A stretch of DNA of 64,000 bases from NCBI RefSeq assembly GCF_000571935.1, contig NZ_ATAX01000015.1:1-64000 (forward strand), read 5' to 3'. This document shows positions 17,277 through 26,796 of the stretch, piece by piece. Below the pieces are notes generated by a model. That model was not told the origin of the DNA and did not search any database. It saw only the letters and a list, made by a program, of their open reading frames with translations. The translations under genes and the position numbers were made by a program. Numbering within the stretch: the stretch's first letter is position 1; the number at the start of each line of letters is the position of its first letter. Origin of the DNA: Ruminococcus flavefaciens 007c. Its GTDB lineage: Bacteria; Bacillota; Clostridia; Oscillospirales; Ruminococcaceae.

Positions 17277-18322
17277 TGTAAATTCACATACCTTTCTATA
17301 CCAACATCGTCAAAGCGATGAGATCTGTAATACAGTGCAGCTGCTCCGTCCAGCAGAGGAAGAAGAAGTATGCCTCCCGTTCCCTCTCCAAGCCTTAGAT
17401 TTCCGTCTATAACAGCCCTGAGCTCCAGTCTTTCAAGGAGCATACGTCCGGCAGGCTCAGCAGATACATGGCCTGCAAGCATATAATCCCTGCAATCGGG
17501 AGCTATCATTGCAGCAAGCACCGCCGAAACTGCCGAGATAACACCGTCTATTATGACCGTTACTCCGTAAACCGCACCGCCGAGGAACAGGCCCATCATT
17601 CCGCCTATCTCATAGCTGCCAAGCTTTGCAAGGAGCTCCATAGGCGCATCCTTGTCGGGAGAGTTTATTTCCACAGCACGTTTTACGGCACTGATCTTTA
17701 AAGCAAGTCCTTCAGCGGAAAGCCCCGCTCCTCTGCCGGTGACCTTTTCCGCAGGCAGCCCGAGAATAACCGAGGACAGTGCCGCTGTGGGAGTGGTATT
17801 GCCTATTCCCATCTCGCCGGTAACTATGATATCTATGCCCTTTTCCGCCATATCTCTTACTATATCCATGCCTACCTTCAAGGAAGCCTCTGCCTGTTCC
17901 ACCGTCATGGCATGGCCTGATGCGATATTATCCGAACCATAGGCTATCTTCCTGTTCAGAAGCTTAACGCATTCAATATCTGAAGCGATGCCTATGTCAA
18001 CAGCCGTTACCTCTGCTCCGTATATATCCGCCAGAGCGTTTATGTTGGAGCTGCCCTCCGCAATAGCCTTTGCGCACACAGCCGTAACAGAGCTGTCGGT
18101 CTGAGTAACTCCCTCGTCAACAACGCCGTTGTCCGCACACATAACGACAACAGCACGCTTCGATATATCAGGGCTGTCCGTGCGCTGTACAGCTGCGATC
18201 CTGCAAAGCATATCCTCAAGGATACCGAAGCTTCCCAAAGGCTTTGCAACGCCGTCCCATTTCTGCCTTGCCATTTCCGCAAAAGCACTGTCGGCAGCCT
18301 TTATTTTACAGATCCTTTCCAT
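17273..18322 (-). CDS. cobT: nicotinate-nucleotide-dimethylbenzimidazole phosphoribosyltransferase
   Basis: CobT makes alpha-ribazole-phosphate from the lower-ligand base and nicotinate mononucleotide. The 349-residue protein has the family's GEMGIGNTTPTAAL near residue 172 and the catalytic Glu in LRLGEGTGG near residue 316. No genes for dimethylbenzimidazole synthesis are in the window, so the base is either made elsewhere, taken up, or another benzimidazole or purine is used. It overlaps cbiA by 17 bases. Confidence 0.94.
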   Translation of the reverse strand: MERICKIKAADSAFAEMARQKWDGVAKPLGSFGILEDMLCRIAAVQRTDSPDISKRAVVVMCADNGVVDEGVTQTDSSVTAVCAKAIAEGSSNINALADIYGAEVTAVDIGIASDIECVKLLNRKIAYGSDNIASGHAMTVEQAEASLKVGMDIVRDMAEKGIDIIVTGEMGIGNTTPTAALSSVILGLPAEKVTGRGAGLSAEGLALKISAVKRAVEINSPDKDAPMELLAKLGSYEIGGMMGLFLGGAVYGVTVIIDGVISAVSAVLAAMIAPDCRDYMLAGHVSAEPAGRMLLERLELRAVIDGNLRLGEGTGGILLLPLLDGAAALYYRSHRFDDVGIERYVNLQ

Positions 18323-19661
18323 TCAAACCTCCGAAATATCCGCAGGCTGCTGCAAAACGCTCTGCCAGCCTGACATCGGCTCCGAAATACAGATGTGGGA
18401 AGCCTGCATAAAGCGTCGGAGAGGTGTGTACACATTCCCAGCTCCTGCCATCTGTCTTTAAAGCCCTGAGCCCACTGCCGCAGTCGGTACTGTCCCAGTA
18501 GTGGAACTCATGGGCAGGTATCCTGTCGCCTCTGCGGAACAAGAGACTGTCTTCCTCTGCCGTGAGATTGGCATAACCGAACCGCCGCAGCTTGTCTGTC
18601 TCAAAAGCCTCCGCATTTATAACTCCCGCCATGGGATATTCGGTACCATCAGCTGTTCTCAGCCTGTCATGGAGGTACATGAAGCCTCCGCATTCCGCAA
18701 TTGTGGGCATACCGCCGAGTACGGCATCCCTCACAGAGTCTCTCATGGATGGATTCGCTGAAAGCTTGCCCGCATAGAGCTCGGGATAACCGCCGCTGAG
18801 GATAAGTCCGCAGGCATCCGCGGGAATTTTATCATCATGGATCGGCGAAAAATACTCTATTCTGCATCCCAGTTTTTCAAGAATGCTTATATTATCCGAA
18901 TATATGAAGCAAAAAGCATTGTCAGAAGCTACCGCTATTTTTGGCAGGCTTTTTGCGAATAATCTATGCATTTCATGCGGTGTATATTCAGGTTCCGGAG
19001 CTTCGGCAGTCATCAGCAGCTTGTCAAGGAGGATATGCTTCTCCGCAAGTCTGCCCAGCTCGGCAAGCTTTTCCTGTATATCCGCTATCTCATCAGCTGT
19101 AACAAGTCCGAGCCTTCTGCTGTCCACATGAGGAGCCCCCGACGGAAAAAGGCCGAAATACTCTGCACCAAGCTCAGCGCATATACGCTCCGCCATGGGT
19201 ACAAGTCTATCAGGCAGCCTGTTGAATATAAAGCCCTTTATATTATTCGGAGCCCTGTAATTCATGAAGCCGTGAACAACAGCTCCTATGGACTCCGAAG
19301 CTCCTTTGCAGTCAATAACTACAACCGCAAGGCTGTCGGTGATAAGGGAGACCGAATAAGCAGATCCTCTTCCGTCCGCTCCATCAAAATAGCCCATAAC
19401 ACCCTCTATAACGGATATATCGGAATTACGGCTGTTTTCACAAAGAAGCTGCCTGAGCATATCGTCTCCGCAGAAGCGGCTGTCGAGATTATGTGCCGCG
19501 ACTCCTGTTATCCTTCGGTGAAACATAGGATCTATGTAATCGGGACCGCATTTAAAGCTGCTGAGAGCAAGACCTCTTGCCTTCAGCGCAGCAAGAACCG
19601 CACAGGTCACAGTAGTCTTTCCGCAGCCGCTGTGAGTTCCGCCGATCACTATTCTTTTCAT
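18306..19661 (-). CDS. cbiA: cobyrinate a,c-diamide synthase
   Basis: CbiA amidates the a and c side chains of cobyrinate with glutamine and ATP. The 451-residue protein starts with the ATP loop IGGTHSGCGKTT at residues 6-17, and has the amidotransferase nucleophile Cys in IAECGGFMYL near residue 327 and AHEFHYWD near residue 388. The same domain order as CbiP distinguishes it by its N-terminal loop and length. The start overlaps the cbiET stop by four bases. Confidence 0.94.
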   Translation of the reverse strand: MKRIVIGGTHSGCGKTTVTCAVLAALKARGLALSSFKCGPDYIDPMFHRRITGVAAHNLDSRFCGDDMLRQLLCENSRNSDISVIEGVMGYFDGADGRGSAYSVSLITDSLAVVVIDCKGASESIGAVVHGFMNYRAPNNIKGFIFNRLPDRLVPMAERICAELGAEYFGLFPSGAPHVDSRRLGLVTADEIADIQEKLAELGRLAEKHILLDKLLMTAEAPEPEYTPHEMHRLFAKSLPKIAVASDNAFCFIYSDNISILEKLGCRIEYFSPIHDDKIPADACGLILSGGYPELYAGKLSANPSMRDSVRDAVLGGMPTIAECGGFMYLHDRLRTADGTEYPMAGVINAEAFETDKLRRFGYANLTAEEDSLLFRRGDRIPAHEFHYWDSTDCGSGLRALKTDGRSWECVHTSPTLYAGFPHLYFGADVRLAERFAAACGYFGGLNGKDL

Positions 19662-20848
19662 TTTAACTTCCTTTTTATAATAAATACCGGGTTTTCTGCT
19701 GACATCATTGTATGATTCCCTATTTTTCTTGTCCGTGTAACGGCTATTTGTGAGATCTCCGCCTCAAATCCGATCTCATCAAAAACTGCTGTTGCCCCTG
19801 CGAGCGTTTCGATCGAAACAGCAGTTACAGTCAGTCGTATATTGCTGTTTTTTTCTGCCGCTGCCTTAACAATATCCTTTAGCTTTCCGCCTGAACCACC
19901 TATGAATACACAATCGGGAGACGGAAGCTTCCTGACAGCCTCCGAGGCCTCGCCTTCCACTATTTCTATATTATCACATCTGAATCTGCGCCTGTTTTCG
20001 GCTATCAGGCTGACAGCCTCCGTATTCTTCTCCACGGAATAAACTCGTCCGCTGCCGCAGCGAATTGCCATCTCAACGGATACAGAGCCTGTTCCTCCGC
20101 CTATATCCCAGCACACGTCAGTTTCTCCTATATCCAGTCCCGCCACAGCAACCGCCCTGACCTCGGATTTTGTCATGGGTACATTTCCCCGTATGAACTT
20201 TTCATCGGGTATCCCGCTGAGAAGAGCTCTTTCATACTCAGGGTTTTCAGCAAGCAGCACACTGAGCTGCGATATATCTGTCTCTGTGAACTCCTCTGCC
20301 CTTCCGCTGATAATTTTCTCAGAAGAATAACCAAGGTCGGCGCCTATGTGGACCGTTACCTCTCCCATGCCGTAATCGCAGAGCCGTCTGCATAACTCCC
20401 CTGCAGTCAAATCTCCCCCCAGAAGGAAGAAGGTCTTTTTATGGGAGCTGACTGCCCTTGCCGCATTTGCGCTTTTTCCGTGCAGGCTTACGAAAAAGCA
20501 GTCAGACCAGTCCTTTCCGAGCTTTGAAAAGAAGTAAACAGGTGAAGAAATACCGCAGATCATTTCTGTTTCATGATCTGCAAGTGACTCCGAGAGCTTC
20601 CGTGCCCCGCTGAAAAAGCCGCAGTCTCCGGACATAAGCACAGCAGCCGTCTCATAGCTGTTTTCCATTAAATACCGACAGATCTCTGTGCTGCGGTACT
20701 CCTCGAAAACAGGCTTTTCAAGTGCTGAAAAGGGCTCAAGCATACGCCTTGCACCGATAAGCACATCAGCAGACTCTATCGCCTTCGCCGCTTCTCTCGT
20801 CAGCGTTTTTGCGCCGTCCACGCCCGTTCCTATAATGTATATCTTCAC
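19658..20848 (-). CDS. cbiET: fused cobalt-precorrin-7 C5-methyltransferase / cobalt-precorrin-6B C15-methyltransferase (decarboxylating)
   Basis: A 396-residue fusion of CbiE (residues 1 to about 195, tetrapyrrole methylase fold, start IIGTGVDGAKTLT, MSGDCGFFSG near residue 73) and CbiT (about 205-396, class I methyltransferase with WDIGGGTGSVSVEMA near residue 245 and FIGGSGGKL near residue 313). It corresponds to the single-chain CobL of aerobic producers and carries out two methylations and the C-12 acetate decarboxylation. Five bases separate it from cbiJ. Confidence 0.93.
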   Translation of the reverse strand: MKIYIIGTGVDGAKTLTREAAKAIESADVLIGARRMLEPFSALEKPVFEEYRSTEICRYLMENSYETAAVLMSGDCGFFSGARKLSESLADHETEMICGISSPVYFFSKLGKDWSDCFFVSLHGKSANAARAVSSHKKTFFLLGGDLTAGELCRRLCDYGMGEVTVHIGADLGYSSEKIISGRAEEFTETDISQLSVLLAENPEYERALLSGIPDEKFIRGNVPMTKSEVRAVAVAGLDIGETDVCWDIGGGTGSVSVEMAIRCGSGRVYSVEKNTEAVSLIAENRRRFRCDNIEIVEGEASEAVRKLPSPDCVFIGGSGGKLKDIVKAAAEKNSNIRLTVTAVSIETLAGATAVFDEIGFEAEISQIAVTRTRKIGNHTMMSAENPVFIIKRKLK

Positions 20849-20852
20849 CTCT

Positions 20853-21602
20853 TCACCTCCTCATACCGCATACCAGCGCTTTTATCTCCTCCATCGTGCT
20901 TCCTTCTTCCTGCGGACGCATAAGAACTATTGCTCTGATACCGCATATTCCGGCAGCTTTCAGCTTTTCGGGGAAGCCTCCCGCTGCTCCGCTTTCCTTT
21001 GTCAGCATCACCTCTGCTCCGCTGAGCTTAATGTGTTCAATGTTCTGCTCAACGGTGAAAGGTCCTTTTTCAGCTATGATATGTTCAGCTGCAAAGCCCA
21101 GCGACGTACAGAAGCTGACAATATTCTCGGCAGGCAGGACTCTCGCCCATACCCTTTCCCGAAAATCCTTTACCGCTGTAAGCTTTGGCAGTTCCTTGCT
21201 GCCCAGTGTGCTGAGTATATTTCCGCCGCATCTGCTGAGAAGCTCTGTTACCTCGTTCATATCGGCCGCTCCGATACAGTCCTCAAGGCTCATGTTGCTC
21301 CTGAACAGCCTGTGATAAGGAGTTCCCGTTTCTGCACAGGCAAGCTTGATATTCTCCGTTACCTCTGTGGCATAAGGATGAGTAGCGTCAATTACGGCTC
21401 TGCAATCAATCCGCTTTATAAGCCCGCTCATCTCCGCATTGTCAAGCCGTCCCGTAAAAACGTGTATGTCTTTATGCTGCGGAAGCAATCCGCCACCGTA
21501 TTCCGTCGCCACGGAAACAGCCGTACTGATGCCGCTTTCACAGCAGAACTGAGCAAGCTCACGACCCTCGGTGGTACCGCCGAAAATAAGAAGCTCACAC
21601 AT
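20853..21602 (-). CDS. cbiJ: cobalt-precorrin-6A reductase
   Basis: The 249-residue NAD(P)H-dependent reductase starts with the family nucleotide-binding segment LLIFGGTTEGRELA and has CRAVIDATHPYATEVTENI near residue 67, which is typical of CbiJ/CobK. It reduces the corrin ring of cobalt-precorrin-6A. The start overlaps the cbiH stop by eight bases. Confidence 0.93.
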   Translation of the reverse strand: MCELLIFGGTTEGRELAQFCCESGISTAVSVATEYGGGLLPQHKDIHVFTGRLDNAEMSGLIKRIDCRAVIDATHPYATEVTENIKLACAETGTPYHRLFRSNMSLEDCIGAADMNEVTELLSRCGGNILSTLGSKELPKLTAVKDFRERVWARVLPAENIVSFCTSLGFAAEHIIAEKGPFTVEQNIEHIKLSGAEVMLTKESGAAGGFPEKLKAAGICGIRAIVLMRPQEEGSTMEEIKALVCGMRR

Positions 21603-22323
21603 TCCTGTAACCTCTTGGCGTTACCATTTTTCCGTTAATGACCTTTGTCTCGGAATTGCCGATAAATACAGTTGTAAACATATCAACAGCTGTGTCTCTC
21701 AGCTCTCCGAGGGTAAGTATACGGCACTCCTGACCTTCTCTGCCAATATTCCTGACATACCCGCAGACAGTAGATGAAGTACGGTACTTAAGCAGTATAT
21801 CGCAGGCTCTGGAGAGATAATCCTCACGTTTTTTTGATGACGGATTATAGAGTGCGATCACAAAATCTCCCTCAGCAGCGCATTGCAGACGCTTTTCGAT
21901 CTTCTCCATGGGGGTGAGCAGGTCTGAAAGGCTTATCAGCGCAAGATCATGTGTCATAGGCGAACCCAGAACTGCTCCTCCGCTGAGTGCAGCGGTAACT
22001 CCCGGGATAACCTCAATATCCGCGTCAGGATAACTAACAGAAAGCTCAAAGGCAAGTCCTGCCATGCCGTACACCTGACTGTCACCGCTGCAAACCAGAG
22101 CAACTATGCTACCCTCGTCAGCAAGTCTCAGTGCAAGCTCAACTCTTTCCTTCTCCTGTCTCATACCTGTGGAAAGGCACTCCTTTTCAGGGTAAAAACT
22201 CTTTATCTGATCGATATAGACAGTATATCCCACAATGACATCGCTTCTGATTATTGCCTCTTCGGCTTCGATAGTAATACCTTTTCGGCTTCCGCAGCCT
22301 ATTCCGACTATATAGAGCTTCAT
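21595..22323 (-). CDS. cbiH: cobalt-factor III / cobalt-precorrin-3 C17-methyltransferase
   Basis: The 242-residue tetrapyrrole methylase has YIVGIGCGSRKGIT at residues 4-17, VCSGDSQVYGMAG near residue 77, and VIPGVTAALSG near residue 104, with PSSKKREDYL near residue 161. CbiH methylates C-17 and contracts the ring, the defining corrin-forming step. It overlaps cbiG by four bases. Confidence 0.93.
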   Translation of the reverse strand: MKLYIVGIGCGSRKGITIEAEEAIIRSDVIVGYTVYIDQIKSFYPEKECLSTGMRQEKERVELALRLADEGSIVALVCSGDSQVYGMAGLAFELSVSYPDADIEVIPGVTAALSGGAVLGSPMTHDLALISLSDLLTPMEKIEKRLQCAAEGDFVIALYNPSSKKREDYLSRACDILLKYRTSSTVCGYVRNIGREGQECRILTLGELRDTAVDMFTTVFIGNSETKVINGKMVTPRGYRNV

Positions 22324-23357
22324 AATACCTTCCTTTCAAAATCAAGATAGACAGGAATCTCCGCAGCTGCTACGGTAACGCCTTCACGAGCCCGCTTGTG
22401 CAAAACGAGCTTGCCGCCGCTGCAAAATACAGCACTGCGCTCACATACGTTATCAGCTCCCGTAGTCTCCAGCACGAAATCCGATGCCTCAAAATCACCT
22501 TTTATACTCATAAGCTCCTCAGCGGTACAGAACCTCAGCGGAACGTCAATGCTTCCGCAGAATTCGAGAAGTCCCGCTTCATCTGCCTTGAGCTCTATTG
22601 TAGCTGCCTCCCGTATCCTTGCAATATCTATGCCGGCCTCTGCAAGTATCTCTCTTACTGTACTGCCTATGACTTCAGAGGAAGAACCTCTTTTGCAGCC
22701 TATACCGAGAACTATATTCTTCGGGATCAGCTGAAGAGTCACATCAAATGGCTTTATGTCCTTTGAATCACCTACATATATGCCCGATCTGCACACACCG
22801 AATTCCGTAAGCTCATCGGGAAGCCCTCCGTGATCGTATTCCGAAAAGAAGCCTATTTTCTTATCGTCCAGCACATCAGAGGCTATCTCCTTCGCAGCGG
22901 TGAGATCGGTTATTATAAGTCCGTTGGCAACTGCAAAGCTGTCGGGCGAAAAACGTCCTCCCGTATCCGTGGCAGTAGTTATGACCGCAGTGGAGCCGAG
23001 GGCTTCGGCAATTATCTCCGCAAGGCGATTAGCACCTCCGATATGTCCCGAAAGCACAGGGATCACGAAGTTACCGCTGTCATCCATTACTATAACCGCG
23101 GGATCGTCCGCCTTTGTACCGAGCAGCGGAGCTACCGCACGAACTGCTATACCGCAGGCGCATACAAATATAAATGCGTCCGAGCGCTCAAAAAGCCTGC
23201 CTACCATGCTTCCCATATTCCAGAACACCGCCGAGTTGTCATCGGTATGCTTGTGAAAACAGTAGCGGCTGACCTTATGCTCGCTGCAGAGCACATCAGC
23301 TGTTCTTGCAGAAAGCTGCCTTCCATTTTCTGTCAACGAAAAAACTGCTATATTCAT
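22320..23357 (-). CDS. cbiG: cobalt-precorrin-5A hydrolase
   Basis: CbiG opens the delta-lactone and releases the C2 fragment as acetaldehyde in the anaerobic route. The 345-residue protein shows the N-terminal domain with VCACGIAVRAVAPLL near residue 65, LSGHIGGANRLA near residue 99, and the C-terminal GIGCKRGSS near residue 215. It is a marker gene of oxygen-independent, early-cobalt B12 synthesis. It overlaps both neighbours by four bases. Confidence 0.94.
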   Translation of the reverse strand: MNIAVFSLTENGRQLSARTADVLCSEHKVSRYCFHKHTDDNSAVFWNMGSMVGRLFERSDAFIFVCACGIAVRAVAPLLGTKADDPAVIVMDDSGNFVIPVLSGHIGGANRLAEIIAEALGSTAVITTATDTGGRFSPDSFAVANGLIITDLTAAKEIASDVLDDKKIGFFSEYDHGGLPDELTEFGVCRSGIYVGDSKDIKPFDVTLQLIPKNIVLGIGCKRGSSSEVIGSTVREILAEAGIDIARIREAATIELKADEAGLLEFCGSIDVPLRFCTAEELMSIKGDFEASDFVLETTGADNVCERSAVFCSGGKLVLHKRAREGVTVAAAEIPVYLDFERKVL

Positions 23358-24112
23358 GTGGCTGCCGCCTTTCTGAAGCCTGTCTCAAAATTTTTGTCGT
23401 AGAGCTTTGAAAGCTCGTAATCATTGCCGAGAAAATCTCCCACAGTTATGAGAGCTGTTTTGCTTATACCGTTTTCACGGGCTGACTCAGCAAGAGTTCC
23501 CACCGTACAGCGCACAATCTTCTGATCCTGCCATGTAGCCTTATATACGATAGCCGCAGGAGTTTCCGCGCTGTATCCGCCCTCCGTGAGTTTTGCCGCC
23601 AGCTCCTCCGTCATGGAAGCACTGAGGAATATGATCATAGTTGCATGATGGGCAGCAAGACTCTCTATGCTCTCCATTTCGGGAACAGGAGTCCTTCCTG
23701 CCATTCTTGTGAGTATCACCGTCTGTGAGACCCGGGGAAGAGTATACTCGGCTTTCAGAGCAGCTGCCGCACCGCAGAAGGAGCTTACTCCGGGAGTTAC
23801 GCTATACTGTATCCCCAGCTCCTCCAGCCTGTCCATCTGCTCACGAACAGCTCCGTATATGGAAGGATCGCCTGTATGAAGCCTTACTGTTTTCTTTCCC
23901 TCAGACTCAGCCTGCTTCATTACCTCTATCACACTGTCAAGATCCATGTGAGCACTGTTGTATATCTCACATTCCTGCCCCGCATAGCTGAGCAGCTCGG
24001 GATTTACCAGTGACCCCGCATATATTATAACGTCCGCATTTTCGATAAGACGTTTCCCTCTCAATGTGATAAGATCGGCAGCTCCGCAGCCTGCTCCCAC
24101 AAAATCAACCAT
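23354..24112 (-). CDS. cbiF: cobalt-precorrin-4 C11-methyltransferase
   Basis: The 252-residue tetrapyrrole methylase starts VDFVGAGCGAADLITLRG and has HTGDPSIYGAVREQMD near residue 79 and VTPGVSSFCGAAA near residue 102, the CbiF/CobM pattern. It methylates C-11 of cobalt-precorrin-4. It overlaps cbiD by eight bases. Confidence 0.94.
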   Translation of the reverse strand: MVDFVGAGCGAADLITLRGKRLIENADVIIYAGSLVNPELLSYAGQECEIYNSAHMDLDSVIEVMKQAESEGKKTVRLHTGDPSIYGAVREQMDRLEELGIQYSVTPGVSSFCGAAAALKAEYTLPRVSQTVILTRMAGRTPVPEMESIESLAAHHATMIIFLSASMTEELAAKLTEGGYSAETPAAIVYKATWQDQKIVRCTVGTLAESARENGISKTALITVGDFLGNDYELSKLYDKNFETGFRKAAAT

Positions 24113-25247
24113 TTTCTTCCTCCGTTATCGCCCTGATAAGTTCATCTGCCAGTGATGTTTTCACAAGAAGCTCCCTTTTATATGAAAAAGCAAGCGCTCC
24201 CACGGGTATCTCATCATGTACTCTTCCGCGAAGATAGCTGTCCATACGGCGGCTGAGTATCTCCGCAGTCCTTTCAAGGTAGCCTGCACCGTCAAGTATG
24301 TCCATAGCTGCGTCGGCAGTTGCGCAGTCGGGGAGCTTTTTCAGCGTTCCTGTATCCGCTCCCGCCAGAAGTCCGCAGATGATAAGGACCTCCATTCTTC
24401 CGTCCGCCCATGAGGAATGAGTATTCATGATACCAGCTCCAAGCTTTACCAGCTTGCCTATATGTCCGACTATGAGTATGGACTCAAAACCGAGCTCCAT
24501 GCCTATATCTATGGCCTCGCCTATGAAGTTGCTGCAAGTGACACTGTGCTCCAGTGAGAAAGGCAGCTGCTTCTGTACGTAGTCCTCGCTGTAATTGCCG
24601 ATGGTCAGCAGCATATTCCTCTGACCTGCGGCACGGCGTATATTTGCCTCAGCACGGATAGTCTCCACAACAGCTGTATTGCTCATGGGCTCAACGATGC
24701 CGCTGGTGCCAATTACGGAGATACCGCCTTCTATGCCCATTCTCGGATTGAAGGTCTTTTGTGCCAGCTCTGTCCCGGCAGGTATAGATACCGTGACTTC
24801 AAAGCCGCCGGAATAGCCGTACTTTTCGGCGATCTCCATGACAGCACCGGCTATCATTCTGCGGGGCACCGAATTTATGGCAGCTTCTCCCACAGGCTGG
24901 TCAAGGCCTGCTTTTGTGACTACACCTATGCCTGTGCCGCCAAGAATCCTTACTCCCGAGGATATGAGCCTTACCGACGTGTAAACCTTGACACCGTTGG
25001 TCACATCGGGATCATCACCGCTGTCCTTGACTATGGCACATGAAGCAACCTCATCGCCGATCCCGACGTCAACGGTATCAAGATCAAGCATTATGCCCTT
25101 GGGAGTCATCAGTCTGACAGTCTCTGCTATATGGCCTGTGAATATCATCTCCGCAGCCGCCTTTGCCGCTGCCGCTGCACAGGAGCCCGTTGTATATCCG
25201 CAGCGCAGCTTTTTTGCGCCTCTGTATACATATTCCTCAAGTTTCAT
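24105..25247 (-). CDS. cbiD: cobalt-precorrin-5B C1-methyltransferase
   Basis: The 380-residue protein begins with the family signature RCGYTTGSCAAAAAKAA near residue 15 and contains GIGVVTKAGLDQPVGEAAIN near residue 107. CbiD methylates C-1 and occurs only in the anaerobic pathway. It overlaps cbiL by 11 bases. Confidence 0.95.
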   Translation of the reverse strand: MKLEEYVYRGAKKLRCGYTTGSCAAAAAKAAAEMIFTGHIAETVRLMTPKGIMLDLDTVDVGIGDEVASCAIVKDSGDDPDVTNGVKVYTSVRLISSGVRILGGTGIGVVTKAGLDQPVGEAAINSVPRRMIAGAVMEIAEKYGYSGGFEVTVSIPAGTELAQKTFNPRMGIEGGISVIGTSGIVEPMSNTAVVETIRAEANIRRAAGQRNMLLTIGNYSEDYVQKQLPFSLEHSVTCSNFIGEAIDIGMELGFESILIVGHIGKLVKLGAGIMNTHSSWADGRMEVLIICGLLAGADTGTLKKLPDCATADAAMDILDGAGYLERTAEILSRRMDSYLRGRVHDEIPVGALAFSYKRELLVKTSLADELIRAITEEENG

Positions 25248-25932
25248 CAGAACTCTCCCTCATGATAAATACTGTAAAATAGCCTGTCTCTCCGCATATC
25301 TCATTGCAGTCGGCATATATCCTCTCATCAGGAAGTCCGCAGTTCTCGACTGCGGCAATATGCTCCGAAGAATGTTTTTCCCGCAGCATCTCAGTTAATC
25401 TGCCGCTGTGACTGCCTACTTTCATTATCACCTTTGTGCCCCTTAAATCAAGAAGCTCCTCAAAGCCGTCACAGCCGAAGGGGATTATATGCAGCGGCTC
25501 ACCGCCGATACAAAGGGGCTCTTTCAAAACTGCTGCCGCTGCACTGAAGCTTGTGACTCCGGGACATATCTCCACAGCAAAACCTCTTTTTTTCACTCTC
25601 TCAGCTATATGGCTGAAGGTGGAATATACCGAAACATCACCGAGTACAGGTACAGCCGCATCACTGCTCACAAGGATCCCGCATAGAAGCTCTGCGATCT
25701 CGCCGTAGCACCTGTCAAGCAGCTCCCTGTCACGGCTCATGGGTATATCAAGATATACTATCCTCTTTCCCGAAAGGTCTGCTGCCTGCTCCGCAATGGA
25801 AAGTGCAAGCGTTCTTTCACCCTTTGTACGAGGGACTGCTATCACTCCGCATTCTTCAAGTATACGGACAGCTTTCAGCGTAAGGAGCTGCGGATCACCT
25901 GCTCCAACACTGACACCATAGAGCTTTCCCAT
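25237..25932 (-). CDS. cbiL: cobalt-factor II C20-methyltransferase
   Basis: The first B12 gene of the run. The 231-residue tetrapyrrole methylase has GVSVGAGDPQLLTLKA at residues 6-21, VLGDVSVYSTF near residue 95, and ICPGVTSFSAA near residue 121. It methylates C-20 of cobalt-factor II (or cobalt-precorrin-2). Its ATG shares a base with the rsmA stop codon; no riboswitch or promoter separates them, so it is expected on the same transcript as rsmA. Confidence 0.94.
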   Translation of the reverse strand: MGKLYGVSVGAGDPQLLTLKAVRILEECGVIAVPRTKGERTLALSIAEQAADLSGKRIVYLDIPMSRDRELLDRCYGEIAELLCGILVSSDAAVPVLGDVSVYSTFSHIAERVKKRGFAVEICPGVTSFSAAAAVLKEPLCIGGEPLHIIPFGCDGFEELLDLRGTKVIMKVGSHSGRLTEMLREKHSSEHIAAVENCGLPDERIYADCNEICGETGYFTVFIMRESSDET

Positions 25933-26786
25933 TACTTATCCGAAAGAGCAGCCGAAAAAGCTATGAGCTGCTCCATATCCAGCTGTTCTATCCTTGCAGC
26001 CTCGGGAAGTCCCAGTGAAGAAAGGGCGGAATACACCTTTTCCTTCGGTATCCCCATTACGGAAGCAAGGGAATTTGCCAGAGTCTTTCTGCGCTGTGAA
26101 AAGCCTGCCTTTACCACGCTGAAGAAGAACTTCTCACTCTTTTCGTCCAGTCTGCAACCGCTGCCAAGGTCGATCCTGATGACAGCAGAATCCACGTTGG
26201 GCGCAGGCATGAAGCTTCCTCTGGATACATCAAAGAGCTTCTTTACGGTGCCATAGTAGTTCACTCCAACAGTTATTGCACCCGAGTCTCTTGTACCGAC
26301 TTTTGCGCAGAGCCTCTGCGCCGCCTCCTTCTGCACCATAACCGTTATGGACTCTATGGGAAGCCTGCTTTCAAGCAGCATCATTATTATCGGAGATGTG
26401 ATGTAATAAGGCAGATTTGCGCATACAGCCACCCTGAGCCCGTCAAACTCATCGGTAATTACCCTTCTGAGGTCGCATTTCATTACATCCTCGTTGATTA
26501 TCTTCACATTGTCAAAATCCGCAAGAGTCTCATCGAGTATCGGAAGCAGTCTTGAGTCTATCTCAACTGCTACAACCTTTTCCGCACGCTTTGCAAGCTC
26601 CGAGGTGAGCACTCCTATGCCCGTTCCGATCTCAATTACACCGAATCCCTTGCAGGCATTGCCGTTCTCGGCTATCCTCGGGCATATATCGGGATTGACA
26701 ATAAAGTTCTGTCCTAGTCCCTTTGAAAAGCTGAAGCCGTGACGTGAAAGTATCTCCTTGACGGTGCCGATGTTAGTTAATATCAT
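25932..26786 (-). CDS. rsmA: 16S rRNA (adenine1518/1519-N6)-dimethyltransferase
   Basis: The 284-residue KsgA/RsmA homologue has FSKGLGQNFIVNP near residue 20, motif I EIGTGIGVLTSELA near residue 53, NLPYYITSPIIM near residue 124 and FSQRRKTLANSL near residue 230. It dimethylates two adenines near the 3' end of 16S rRNA during 30S assembly. I chose ATG 26786, preceded by TAAGGAG; the frame is open 20 codons further, but those overlap the end of the preceding gene. The placing of a housekeeping gene directly before cbiL is notable. Confidence 0.95.
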   Translation of the reverse strand: MILTNIGTVKEILSRHGFSFSKGLGQNFIVNPDICPRIAENGNACKGFGVIEIGTGIGVLTSELAKRAEKVVAVEIDSRLLPILDETLADFDNVKIINEDVMKCDLRRVITDEFDGLRVAVCANLPYYITSPIIMMLLESRLPIESITVMVQKEAAQRLCAKVGTRDSGAITVGVNYYGTVKKLFDVSRGSFMPAPNVDSAVIRIDLGSGCRLDEKSEKFFFSVVKAGFSQRRKTLANSLASVMGIPKEKVYSALSSLGLPEAARIEQLDMEQLIAFSAALSDK

Positions 26787-26796
26787 TAAGTACTCC

